Position numbers and translations under genes: made by a program. This document shows positions 45,368 to 53,406 of a stretch of 64,000 nucleotides of DNA, piece by piece; the first letter of the stretch is position 1, and each line of letters begins with the position of its first letter. Source of the stretch: Micrococcus sp. (GTDB lineage Bacteria > Actinomycetota > Actinomycetes > Actinomycetales > Micrococcaceae); NCBI GenBank assembly GCA_029961105.1, contig JASBVO010000003.1, forward strand, positions 1 through 64,000, given 5' to 3'. Under the pieces are notes generated by a model that saw nothing but the letters and a program-made list of their open reading frames with translations, did no database searches and was not told where the DNA came from.

Positions 45368-46896
45368 GGCCTGTCCTCTCGATGGGTGCGAGTACGGGTG
45401 CGGTCGCGGGCCGCATCGGCCAGGGCGGCCCGGGCGGCGTGCAGTCCGGCCATGCCGTGCACTCCACCGCCGGGCGGGGTGGAAGAGGAGGCCATGTACA
45501 GCCCCGGGGTGCCGGTGCGGTGCGGGCTGAGCACGGGGGCCGGGCGCAGCACCTGCTGCAGCCCGCCCATGGATCCGCCGGCCACGTCCCCGCCGATGAC
45601 GTTGGGGTTCCAGGCCTCCAGGGCCGAGGGCGTGGTGGCCACCCGGTGCACGATCCGGTCCCGGAAGCCCGGGGCGAAGCGTTCGATCTGGTCGGCGATC
45701 AGGTGTTCGACGGGGGCGTCGTACCCGCCGGGGACGTGGGCGTAGGTCCACACCACCGTCTTCCCGGCTGCCGGTCCGGTGGCCCGGGACGGGTCTCCAG
45801 CCTGCTGCTGGCAGACCATGACGAAGGGCCTGTCCGGCATCCGGCCGGCCGTGGCCTCGCGCTCGGCATGCTGCAGCTCGGCCAGCGACCCGCCCACGTG
45901 GACGGTGCCGGCCCCCGCCACCCGGGGGTCCGTCCAGGGGATGGGGCCGTCCAGCAGGTAGTCCACCTTCGAGACCCCGGTGCCGTAGCGCCAGCGCCGC
46001 ATGTGGGCGGCGTAGCGGTCGGTGAGGTCGGCCCCCTCCAGGGCGAGCAGCTGCCGGGGCGTGAGGTCGAGCAGGATGGCGTCGGCGCCCCCCAGCTCGC
46101 GCAGGTCGGTGACCTCGTGGTCGAGGTGGATCCGCCCCCCGTGCGCGCTGAGCACGGCGGCCAGCGCGTCGGTGATGGCCCCGGACCCGCCCTGGGCCAC
46201 CGGCCAGCCCCGGGTCATCCCGAGGGCCCCGAAGATCAGCCCGAAGGCGGCGGTGAACACGTGTGAGGGCGGCAGGATGGCGTGCATCGAGGACCCGGCG
46301 AACAGGGCCCGGGCCGGCTCCTCGCGGAATACGGCCCGGCCCACGGCGCTGGCCGGCCACAGTGCGCGCACGCCGAACCGCGCCATGGACAGCAGGTTCG
46401 GCGGCAGGCGCACCAGGGACGGCCCGAGGATGTTCTCCAGGTGGGCGTCGATGTCCTGCACGAGGGGGGCATGCAGCCGCGCCCAGGCGGCACCGTCGCG
46501 GCCGAGCCCGGCGACCGTCTGCTCCATCGTGGGGTACAGCACGGCGGCGGGCCGGCCGTCAAGGGGATGGGCCATCGGGACGGGGGGATGCAGCCACGTC
46601 AGGCCGTACTTCTCCAGCTCCAGCTCCCGGAACACCGGGGAGGCCACACCGAAGGAGTGGCCCGCGGCGCCGAGGTCCACGACGGTCCCCGGGCCGAGCA
46701 GGTCGGTGGAGGCGGAGGCACCGCCCGGGGCCGAGTGCCGCTCGTAGACGTTCACCTCCCAGCCGGCGCGCGCCAGCACGGCGGCGGCGGTGAGCCCGTT
46801 GGGTCCGGAGCCGACGACGGCGGCGCGTCGCCCGGCAGTGGATCGCCCGGTGGGCCGGGGAGTGTCCGCGGGCTGCGTCGGCTCATGGTGCGTCAT
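45364..46896 (-). CDS. FAD-dependent phytoene-dehydrogenase-like oxidoreductase
   Basis: A 510-residue flavoprotein of the carotenoid desaturase/isomerase and retinol saturase superfamily (COG1233). The FAD site is RRAAVVGSGPNGLTAAAVLA (residues about 23-42) with the acidic YERHSAPGGAS. The C-terminal FAD-binding motif is GLYMASSSTPPGGGVHGMAG. No crtB or crtE genes are near, so carotenoid synthesis is not supported by context. The operon with the HTTM protein suggests a quinone, lipid or isoprenoid substrate, which is inference. ATG has a modest AGGA box about 9 nt upstream. Confidence 0.8.
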   Translation of the reverse strand: MTHHEPTQPADTPRPTGRSTAGRRAAVVGSGPNGLTAAAVLARAGWEVNVYERHSAPGGASASTDLLGPGTVVDLGAAGHSFGVASPVFRELELEKYGLTWLHPPVPMAHPLDGRPAAVLYPTMEQTVAGLGRDGAAWARLHAPLVQDIDAHLENILGPSLVRLPPNLLSMARFGVRALWPASAVGRAVFREEPARALFAGSSMHAILPPSHVFTAAFGLIFGALGMTRGWPVAQGGSGAITDALAAVLSAHGGRIHLDHEVTDLRELGGADAILLDLTPRQLLALEGADLTDRYAAHMRRWRYGTGVSKVDYLLDGPIPWTDPRVAGAGTVHVGGSLAELQHAEREATAGRMPDRPFVMVCQQQAGDPSRATGPAAGKTVVWTYAHVPGGYDAPVEHLIADQIERFAPGFRDRIVHRVATTPSALEAWNPNVIGGDVAGGSMGGLQQVLRPAPVLSPHRTGTPGLYMASSSTPPGGGVHGMAGLHAARAALADAARDRTRTRTHREDRP

Positions 46897-47121
46897 CGCG
46901 TCTGTTCCTGTCCTTGGAAGATCCTGTGAATATCCTGCGGGACCGGTATGAGACGGGGATGAGTCGACGATGAGACGACGATGAGCGCCCCGGCCCGGTC
47001 GGTGATCCCGTCCTGCCGAACCTAGCGGATCGGCCCGGTCCTGGGGATGGGCCGGACCGGCCGGGCGCGGCTCGGGCAGTCACGGCCCGGGCGGTCACGG
47101 GACCAGCGGGCCCGCCGTGTG

Positions 47122-47163
47122 CGTCAGGCCGTGCACGTCAGGCCCTGCGCATCACGCCCTGCT
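47122..47163 (-). repeat. Three 14-bp tandem units carrying TGA in all three frames
   Basis: Units at 47122, 47136 and 47150 follow CGTCAGGCCSTGCA. Their TCA triplets (TGA on the minus strand) lie at 47124, 47138 and 47152, spaced 14 bp, so after the used stop at 47154-47152 the other two frames are closed within 28 bp. The same unit recurs at 54177-54232. Confidence 0.6.
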
Positions 47164-48252
47164 GGCGGCGATGCGGATCGCGTCGGAGACCCGCACGAGC
47201 AGTCTCCGGTCCGCCGGGTGGCCACTGGCCCGGTCCGTGACCAGCCCGACGGCCAGGTCGAGGTCGGGGTCCGCCCAGCCCAGGCAGGCGTCGGAGCCGT
47301 TGTGCCCGAAGGTCCGCTCGGTGCTGGTGGCTCCCAGCGGACACCGGGCACCGGTGCCGCCGAGCTGCACGCCGGTCCCCCACCGTGTCGCCTGCCGGGT
47401 CCACCCGTCGCGGCCGCCGTCCGAACTGGACACGCACAGCGCGGCGCGTTCGGGGGCGGACAGCAGATGGCGGTAGAACAGGGCCAGCTGGCGGGCCGTC
47501 GTCGAGATCCCCGCCGCCGGGATGCGGGCCTGGCGCACGGACCGGCGGTTGACGACGGCGGCGACCACCGGTCCACCGGGCAGGGTCCGGACCGAACCGT
47601 CGAACGGCAGGCAGCGGTGCAGCTGGTCGTCCGGTACCCCTGGGTGGACGTCCCGCAGCCCGGCCGGGGCCAGCACCAGCTCGTGCAGCAGTTCCGGCCA
47701 GGGCCGGCCGGTGGCCCGGCGGGCCACCTCGGCCAGGATGAACCCGAAGTCCAGCGGCTGGTAGGCGGACAGCCCCGGATAGCGCCGGTCCCGACGCCGG
47801 CCGCCGGCCACCCGCTCGACCGAGGCCTCGAGGCGGTGCATGGCCAGCACCGCCGCGGGGTACGGTCCGGCCGTGGGTGAGGCCGTGCGGTGGGTGAGCA
47901 CGTCCCGGACTGTCGTGCCGGCCTTGGAGCCGTCCCCACCTGCGCCGAACTCGGGCCAGTGGTCCGCCACCGGGGCCTCGAGGTCCAGCAGGCCGTTCCC
48001 CGCCAGCCGGTGGATGAGCAGGGACGTGAACGGCTTGGAGGCCGAGAACAGCCAGCCCAGGGCGTCCGGGTGGCAGCGCACCGCCCCGTCCAGGACGGTG
48101 ATCCCCCGGTGGACCACCGTCAGCTGCACCGAGGCCCCGCGCGAGGCGGCCAGGACCAGCACGTCCTGCCAGCCGGCGTCGGGCACCGGACCCGTGCCCG
48201 ATGCCGAACCGGCGCCGGAAGGACCGCCCGCAGTGCCCGGCCTCGTCATCAT
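47152..48252 (-). CDS. Serine hydrolase, class C beta-lactamase/esterase family
   Basis: A 366-residue hydrolase. The nucleophile motif SxxK is SASK (Ser70-Lys73, FSASKPFTSLL). LSAYQPLDFGF supplies the tyrosine region and FGHNGSDACLGWADP replaces the KTG box, as in esterases of this family. No signal peptide is seen, so it is probably cytoplasmic, more like an EstB-type esterase than a secreted beta-lactamase. ATG lies 6 nt after TACGCT, leaderless. Substrate unknown. Confidence 0.82.
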   Translation of the reverse strand: MMTRPGTAGGPSGAGSASGTGPVPDAGWQDVLVLAASRGASVQLTVVHRGITVLDGAVRCHPDALGWLFSASKPFTSLLIHRLAGNGLLDLEAPVADHWPEFGAGGDGSKAGTTVRDVLTHRTASPTAGPYPAAVLAMHRLEASVERVAGGRRRDRRYPGLSAYQPLDFGFILAEVARRATGRPWPELLHELVLAPAGLRDVHPGVPDDQLHRCLPFDGSVRTLPGGPVVAAVVNRRSVRQARIPAAGISTTARQLALFYRHLLSAPERAALCVSSSDGGRDGWTRQATRWGTGVQLGGTGARCPLGATSTERTFGHNGSDACLGWADPDLDLAVGLVTDRASGHPADRRLLVRVSDAIRIAASRA

Positions 48253-48258
48253 GCGACC

Positions 48259-48264
48259 AGCGTA
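48259..48264 (-). promoter_or_regulatory. Leaderless -10 of the serine hydrolase gene
   Basis: TACGCT on the minus strand ends 6 nt before ATG at 48252. Confidence 0.5.
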
Positions 48265-48281
48265 ATGAGGCCGGTTCCGGC

Positions 48282-48298
48282 GCCCCTACACTCGGGGC
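48282..48298 (+). promoter_or_regulatory. -10 inside an inverted repeat before zupT
   Basis: GCCCC-TACACTC-GGGGC: the -10-like TACACT (48287-48292) sits in the loop of 5-bp arms. The layout resembles the site at 4101-4118. It gives a leader of about 85 nt. No AT-rich Zur box is visible. Confidence 0.35.
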
Positions 48299-48383
48299 AG
48301 CGCCCGGCGGCCCGCAGCAGTCGACCGGAACGGGTGTGACCGGGCGCTACCCGGCAGGACACGGACGCAAGGAAGGGCCCGGC

Positions 48384-49187
48384 GTGGAGAACTTCTGGCT
48401 GGCACTGGGACTCACCCTGCTCGCCGGGCTGTGCACGGGCATCGGCGGGCTCGCCTCCGTGGTGCCGCGGCGGACCAGCGGCCCGTTCCTCTCCGTCGCC
48501 CTGGGCTTCTCCGCCGGCGTCATGCTGTACGTGTCCTTCCTGGAGATCATGCCGAAGGCCCTGCAGTCGCTCAGCGCCGCCACGGACCCGGGGGCCGGCC
48601 AGTGGGCGGCGGTGAGCGCGTTCTTCGGCGGCATCCTGCTGATCGGGGTGATCGACCGGATCGTGCCCGAGCCCATCAACCCGCACGAGCCCCACCAGGT
48701 CGACGACCCTGCCACGGCCGCCCGGCGCCGGCGGATGATGAAGACCGGCACGGTGACCGCGCTGGCGATCGGCGTCCACAACTTCCCGGAGGGCTTCGCC
48801 ACGTTCGTGGCCGGGCTGACGGACCTGTCGATCGCCCTGCCCGTGGCCCTGGCGATCGCCCTGCACAACATTCCGGAGGGCGTGGCCGTGGCGGTGCCGA
48901 TCCGGGAGGCCACCGGGTCCCGACGCAAGGCCGTGCGGTGGTCCTTCCTCTCGGGCCTGGCGGAGCCGGCCGGCGCGCTGATCGGATTCGCGCTGCTGAT
49001 GCCGTTCCTGAACGACTTCACCTTGGGTGTCACCTTCGCCGTGGTCGCCGGGATCATGGTGTTCATCTCCCTGGACGAGCTGTTGCCCACGGCCCGGGAG
49101 TACGGCAAGCACCACCTGGCGATGTACGGCCTCGTGGGCGGCATGGCCGTCATGGCGGTGTCCCTGCTGCTGTTCGCCACGGTGTAG
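48384..49187 (+). CDS. zupT: ZIP-family divalent metal transporter
   Basis: Membrane importer of 267 residues for Zn2+ and other divalent metals. Both metal-site motifs are intact: HNFPEGFATFVAGL and HNIPEGVAVAVPI. About eight helices are present, including VAVALGFSAGVML-type LSVALGFSAGVMLYVSFLEI, and the short loop 3-4 has HEPHQVDD. GTG start with AAGGAAGG 8-15 nt upstream. The last codon's TAG overlaps the next gene's -10 box. Confidence 0.9.
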   Translation: MENFWLALGLTLLAGLCTGIGGLASVVPRRTSGPFLSVALGFSAGVMLYVSFLEIMPKALQSLSAATDPGAGQWAAVSAFFGGILLIGVIDRIVPEPINPHEPHQVDDPATAARRRRMMKTGTVTALAIGVHNFPEGFATFVAGLTDLSIALPVALAIALHNIPEGVAVAVPIREATGSRRKAVRWSFLSGLAEPAGALIGFALLMPFLNDFTLGVTFAVVAGIMVFISLDELLPTAREYGKHHLAMYGLVGGMAVMAVSLLLFATV

Positions 49188-49190
49188 AAC
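49185..49190 (+). promoter_or_regulatory. Leaderless -10 overlapping the zupT stop codon
   Basis: TAGAAC begins with the TAG stop of zupT and ends 6 nt before ATG at 49197. One trinucleotide serves as stop codon and promoter element. Confidence 0.5.
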
Positions 49191-49196
49191 TGGTCC

Positions 49197-50507
49197 ATGA
49201 CCAGCGACCCCGGTGCCGACGCACGCCCCGTCCCCGACCGGCCGGTGGCCGGGGAGCCCCCGGAGCCGGTGGGGACCGCTGGCGCCGGGCGGGCCGTGCG
49301 TCCGGGAACCGTCGGTTTCGGCCTCGCAGTGCTGGCCGTGCTGTTCATCGCGGGCAACCTGCGTCCGGGCGCCACCTCCCTGGGACCGGTGCTGGCGGAG
49401 GTCTCGGCCTCCCTGGGGATTCACGGTGGCGTGGCCGGCGTGCTGACCGCCCTGCCGGGACTGATGTTCGGCGTGGTGGGGCTGGCCGCCGTCCGGATGG
49501 GCCGGCGGGCCGGGCTGTCCCTGACCATCGCGCTGAGCCTGGTGTTCGTCGTCGTCGGGCTGCTGCTGCGTCCGGTGTCCGGGGCGGTCTGGGTCTTCGT
49601 GCCGCTGACCGCCCTGGCCCTGGCCGGGATGGCCGTGGGCAACGTCCTCGTCCCGGCGTGGGTCAAGCGCCACGGCCGCCGGCACACGGTGGCCCTGATG
49701 ACGCTCTACAGCATGTTCCTCACCGTCGGCGGATCGGCCGGCTCCGGGCTCGCCGCCCCGATGGCCGGCCTCACCGGGACGCTGGGCGACCCGGCGGACG
49801 GCTGGCGCTATGCCTTGGGGTTCTGGGGGCTGCTCGCGGTGGTGCCGCTGGTCCTGTGGCTGGTCATCGCCCGCCGCACGGGGCACGACTTCCCCGGCAC
49901 CCCGCCCGGTGACCAGCCGGACCGGCGCCTGAGCTCGTCCCCGACCGCGGTGGCGCTGATGGTGCTGTTCGGCGTGCAGTCGATGAACGCCTACGTGCAG
50001 TTCGGCTGGATGCCGCAGGTCTACCGGGACGCGGGGCTGGAGGCGACCCTCGCCGGCTCGCTGACCGCCGTCATCGCGGGCATGGGCATCATCGGCGGGC
50101 TGGTCATGCCCACGGTGATCGAGCGCTCCCGCACGCTCGCGCCGTGGATGCTCGGCTTCGGGCTGCTGACGACGGCCGGCTACGTGGGCCTGCTGCTCGC
50201 CCCGGTGGCCGGGGCCTGGCTGTGGTCGGTGCTGCTGGGCATCGGAGGCTTCGCCTTCCCCACGGCGATCTCCCTGATCCCCGCCCGCAGCCGGGACCCC
50301 CACGTCACCGCCCGGCTCTCCGGGTTCGTCCAGCCCTTCGGCTACATCCTGGCGGCCCTCGGTCCCCTGGCCGTCGGCTTCCTCTACGCCGGGCTGGGCG
50401 ACTGGACCCTGATCCTCGTCCTGCTGGCCGCCTCCGGCGTGGTGATGGCCGTGGCCGGGCTACGGGTCTCCGGGCGGGTCTTCGTGGACGACGAGCTGGC
50501 CGCCTGA
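49197..50507 (+). CDS. MFS transporter, CynX/NimT type
   Basis: A 436-residue membrane protein with 12 predicted helices after a 40-residue hydrophilic head. ILFIAGNLRPGATSLGPVL-type sequence (VLFIAGNLRPGATSLGPVLA) at the first helix and the later FGVQSMNAYVQFGWMPQVY match the cyanate/nitroimidazole transporter branch. The substrate in this branch varies. No cyanase gene is nearby, so cyanate import is not supported by context. Leaderless start. Confidence 0.85.
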   Translation: MTSDPGADARPVPDRPVAGEPPEPVGTAGAGRAVRPGTVGFGLAVLAVLFIAGNLRPGATSLGPVLAEVSASLGIHGGVAGVLTALPGLMFGVVGLAAVRMGRRAGLSLTIALSLVFVVVGLLLRPVSGAVWVFVPLTALALAGMAVGNVLVPAWVKRHGRRHTVALMTLYSMFLTVGGSAGSGLAAPMAGLTGTLGDPADGWRYALGFWGLLAVVPLVLWLVIARRTGHDFPGTPPGDQPDRRLSSSPTAVALMVLFGVQSMNAYVQFGWMPQVYRDAGLEATLAGSLTAVIAGMGIIGGLVMPTVIERSRTLAPWMLGFGLLTTAGYVGLLLAPVAGAWLWSVLLGIGGFAFPTAISLIPARSRDPHVTARLSGFVQPFGYILAALGPLAVGFLYAGLGDWTLILVLLAASGVVMAVAGLRVSGRVFVDDELAA

Positions 50508-50512
50508 GGGAG

Positions 50513-50550
50513 GCGACCGGGCCGGCGTCGGGCGACCGGGCCGGCGTCGG
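50513..50550. repeat. 19-bp perfect tandem duplication between convergent genes
   Basis: GCGACCGGGCCGGCGTCGG occurs at 50513-50531 and again at 50532-50550, with no mismatch, filling most of the 46-bp gap between the MFS stop and the protease stop. Confidence 0.85.
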
Positions 50551-50553
50551 GTG

Positions 50554-51942
50554 TCAGTAGACGACGGCCTCCTGCAGGTCGACCTCCCCGGAGCGGTCCT
50601 GCCCGTCCTCGGTGGTCCACTCCACGGAGACGACGTCCCCCACGTTGTGGTCATTGACGATCGCGGACAGCTCGTTCGCCGAATCCACCGGCTGCCCGTC
50701 GATGGACCGCACCGTGTCCCCGACCCGCAGGCCCAGTCTCTCGGCGGAGGACCCCGGAGAGACCTCCATCACCACCGCGGCGCCGTCCTCGGTGGCCACG
50801 ACGATGCCCAGGGCACCGTCCGCGCCGATGCTGACGGTCTCCGTCTCCTCCCCGGAGAGGACCTGGGACACGACGCCCAGCGCGGTGGCCACCGGGATGG
50901 CGTAGCCGTCCACGGCCTCCGCGTCCTCGCCCTGGGACGCGGCGGTGGTGATGCCCACCACCTGGCCGTCGGCATCCACCAGCGGCCCGCCAGAGTACCC
51001 CGGCACGACGTCGGCGCTGGTCTCGATCAGGCCCGTCAGCCGCGAGTAGTCGTCCGGCACTCCGGAGGAGGCGACGATGGACTCGCCCAGCGCCGTGACC
51101 TCTCCGGTCACGGCCGTGAGGTACCCCTGCCCGCCGCCGTTGCCGACGGCGGCGGACCGGTCCCCCAACCGCGGAACCTCCGTCTCGATGGACGCCGTGG
51201 CCAGCTGCGGGGCGTCCTCGACCTGCAGCACGGCGACGTCATGCAGGGAGTCCCGGCCGAGCACCGTGGCGCTGTAGGCCTCTCCGGTGTCCGCCACGGT
51301 CACCGTGACCTCCGAGGCGTCCTCCACCACGTGGTAGTTCGTGATGGCCAGCCCCTCCCCGCTCAGCACGATCCCGGTGCCGGTGCCGATGCCGGACATC
51401 AGCCGGGTGTCCACCATCAGCACGCCCGGCGCCTCGGTGACCTCCCGGCCCCGGTCCAGGCCGGCCTCGTCCAGGTCCGGGCCGGCGGCCCAGTCCACCT
51501 GGATGCCCTCGTGGGCGTGCCGCAGCGACTCCTCCAGGGGTTCCCCGCCCGCGGCAGGCAGGGCCGGCCCGCCGTCCTGGGCCGCGACGATCTCCCGGAT
51601 CTCCTGGACGGTCAGGATGCCGACCCCGCCGGCGAGGATGACGGCCGCCAGGACGCCGGCGGCGATGACCAGGCGGTACCCGGCCCCGCGGCGCGGGCGC
51701 CGGGGCGGACCGCCGTACGGGAACTGCGGGTGGGAGTGCCCGTGCGGGTCGTGGTGGAACTGCGGCTGGCCGTACGGGAACCGCTGCTCGCCGTACGGGG
51801 GTGGCTGCTGCGGCGGCATGCCCTGGGACAGGTACTGCGGCGGCGCGGGAAAGGCCGGGCCGACAGCGGGGGGCCGGCCCGGATAGGGCGGGATCCCAGC
51901 CGCGTCGCGGCTGGGATCCCTGGGGTCAGAGGGGTCGTTCAC
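50554..51942 (-). CDS. HtrA-like membrane-anchored serine protease with PDZ domain
   Basis: A 462-residue S1C-type protease. A Pro/Gly/Tyr/His-rich cytoplasmic head (1-88) precedes one helix (about 90-112), then an extracytoplasmic trypsin-like domain with His204 (ITNYHVVED), Asp235 (SLHDVAVLQ) and Ser317 (VPGYSGGPLVD). The usual GNSGGP is GYSGGP here. A PDZ domain covers about 365-455 (SSAERLGLRVGDTVRSIDGQ). GTG at 51942 has GGAG 5 nt upstream. A role in envelope protein quality control is expected from the family. 11 bp downstream of tpx, probably co-transcribed. Confidence 0.9.
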   Translation of the reverse strand: MNDPSDPRDPSRDAAGIPPYPGRPPAVGPAFPAPPQYLSQGMPPQQPPPYGEQRFPYGQPQFHHDPHGHSHPQFPYGGPPRRPRRGAGYRLVIAAGVLAAVILAGGVGILTVQEIREIVAAQDGGPALPAAGGEPLEESLRHAHEGIQVDWAAGPDLDEAGLDRGREVTEAPGVLMVDTRLMSGIGTGTGIVLSGEGLAITNYHVVEDASEVTVTVADTGEAYSATVLGRDSLHDVAVLQVEDAPQLATASIETEVPRLGDRSAAVGNGGGQGYLTAVTGEVTALGESIVASSGVPDDYSRLTGLIETSADVVPGYSGGPLVDADGQVVGITTAASQGEDAEAVDGYAIPVATALGVVSQVLSGEETETVSIGADGALGIVVATEDGAAVVMEVSPGSSAERLGLRVGDTVRSIDGQPVDSANELSAIVNDHNVGDVVSVEWTTEDGQDRSGEVDLQEAVVY

Positions 51943-51953
51943 CGTGCTCCGGT

Positions 51954-52454
51954 TCAGGCGCGGGCGGCGGCGAGCGCGGACTCGTAGTCCGGCTCGCTGG
52001 TGATCTCCGGGACCACCTCGGTGTACGTCACGGTGCCCTGCGGGTCGATCACGATGACCGCGCGGGCCATGAGTCCCGCCATGGGCCCGTCGGCCTGGGC
52101 GACGCCGTAGTCCTGGCCGAAGGTGGAACGGAACACGGAGCCGGTGACGACGTTCTCGATGCCCTCGGCGGAGCAGAACCGTCCCGCCGCGAAGGGCAGG
52201 TCGGCCGAGACGGCGATGACGGTGGTGTCTTGGAGCCCGGCGGCCAGCTGGTTGAACGTCCGCACGGAGGCGGCGCACACCCCCGTGTCCAGCGAGGGGA
52301 AGACGTTGAGGATGACGGTGCGGCCGGCCAGGGACTCGAGGGTCACCGGGGACAGGTCGGCTCCGGTGAGCTCGAAGGCCGGGGCTGCGGAGCCGACGGC
52401 GGGGAGTTCGCCGACCGTGCTGACGAGGGTGGACTTGAATGCGGTGGTTGCCAT
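51954..52454 (-). CDS. tpx: Thiol peroxidase
   Basis: Atypical two-cysteine peroxiredoxin of 166 residues reducing hydroperoxides with thioredoxin. The peroxidatic cysteine is Cys60 (FPSLDTGVCAASVRTF) and the resolving cysteine Cys94 (GRFCSAEGIENV), at the E. coli Tpx positions. ATG at 52454 is 7 nt after TAGGTT; a GGAG falls in the same gap, so the mRNA may be leaderless or use that box. Divergent from the patatin gene and followed by the HtrA-like protease, a stress-related pair. Confidence 0.94.
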   Translation of the reverse strand: MATTAFKSTLVSTVGELPAVGSAAPAFELTGADLSPVTLESLAGRTVILNVFPSLDTGVCAASVRTFNQLAAGLQDTTVIAVSADLPFAAGRFCSAEGIENVVTGSVFRSTFGQDYGVAQADGPMAGLMARAVIVIDPQGTVTYTEVVPEITSEPDYESALAAARA

Positions 52455-52461
52455 GCGCTCC

Positions 52462-52479
52462 AACCTAGCCGTTTAGGCT
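52462..52479. promoter_or_regulatory. Back-to-back leaderless promoters of tpx and a patatin gene
   Basis: Minus: TAGGTT (52467-52462), 7 nt before the tpx ATG at 52454. Plus: TAGGCT (52474-52479), 6 nt before the patatin GTG at 52486. Only 31 bp separate the start codons. Confidence 0.55.
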
Positions 52480-52485
52480 GTCGAC

Positions 52486-53385
52486 GTGGAACTGCGCAGC
52501 AACGTCACGGGCACCGCCCTGCTCTTCGAGGGCGGCGGCATGAGGGCGTCCTACACCTCGGCCATGGTCGTGGCCCTGCTGGAGGCCGGGATCCACCTGG
52601 ACTTCGTGGCCGGCATCTCGGCGGGGTCCTCCAACACCGCGAACTACCTGGCCCGGGACGCCTGGCGGGCGCGGCACTCCTTCGTCGACTTCGCGGCCGA
52701 CCCGAAGTTCGGCGACTGGAAGACGTTCGTGCGCGGTGACGGGCTGTTCAACGCCAAGTACATCTACGAGGAGACCGGGCTGCCCGACCAGGCCCTGCCC
52801 TACGACTGGGACACCTACCGGGCCAACCCTGCCACCGTCCGCATCGGGGCCTTCGACGCCGAGTCCGGGGAGCCGGTGTGGTGGGGACGCCAGGACACCC
52901 CCACGATCCGGGACCTGATGGTGCGGGTCCGCGCCTCGTCCACCATGCCCGTGCTCATGCCGCCGGTGCAGCTGGACGGCCGGACCTACGTGGATGGCGC
53001 GCTGGGACCGGACGGCGGCATCCCCGTGTCCGCGGCCGAGGAGGCCGGCTATGACCGGTTCCTCGCGGTGCTCACCCGGGAGCGGGACTACGTGAAGACT
53101 CCCGAGCGCTTCCCTCGGTTCTACCAGCGGTACTTCCGCCGGCACCCGGCGATCGCCGAGGCCCTGCTCACGCGCTGGAAGCGGTACAACCACACCCGGG
53201 AGCGGCTCTTCGACCTGGAGCGCCGGGGACGGGCCTACCTCTTCGTCCCGGAGCGGATGCCGGTCTCCAACGGGGAGCGGAACGTGGCCAGGCTGCGCGC
53301 CGCCCACGAGGCGGGACTGGCCCAGGCGCGCCGCGAGCTCCCCGCGATCCGGGACTTCCTGGGCCTGCCGGCCCTCACCGGCTGA
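52486..53385 (+). CDS. Patatin-like phospholipase
   Basis: Cytoplasmic acyl hydrolase of 299 residues with a Ser-Asp dyad. The oxyanion loop is LFEGGGMRASYTS, the nucleophile lies in VAGISAGSSN (Ser45), and the aspartate is in YVDGALGPDGGI (Asp170). The C-terminal half (RYFRRHPAIAEALLTRWKRY) is typical of the YjjU branch of bacterial patatins. Leaderless GTG start. Substrate unknown. Confidence 0.88.
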   Translation: MELRSNVTGTALLFEGGGMRASYTSAMVVALLEAGIHLDFVAGISAGSSNTANYLARDAWRARHSFVDFAADPKFGDWKTFVRGDGLFNAKYIYEETGLPDQALPYDWDTYRANPATVRIGAFDAESGEPVWWGRQDTPTIRDLMVRVRASSTMPVLMPPVQLDGRTYVDGALGPDGGIPVSAAEEAGYDRFLAVLTRERDYVKTPERFPRFYQRYFRRHPAIAEALLTRWKRYNHTRERLFDLERRGRAYLFVPERMPVSNGERNVARLRAAHEAGLAQARRELPAIRDFLGLPALTG

Positions 53386-53406
53386 GGCGGCCGGTCCCCG
53401 CCCTGC

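Noticed and set aside
45364-46896. Carotenoid biosynthesis gene (crtI)
   Set aside because: No crtB, crtE or lycopene-tailoring genes are adjacent, and the flavoprotein superfamily is wide.
47152-48252. Antibiotic-resistance beta-lactamase
   Set aside because: SxxK is present but the KTG box is replaced by HNG and no signal peptide is seen; the protein fits the esterase branch.
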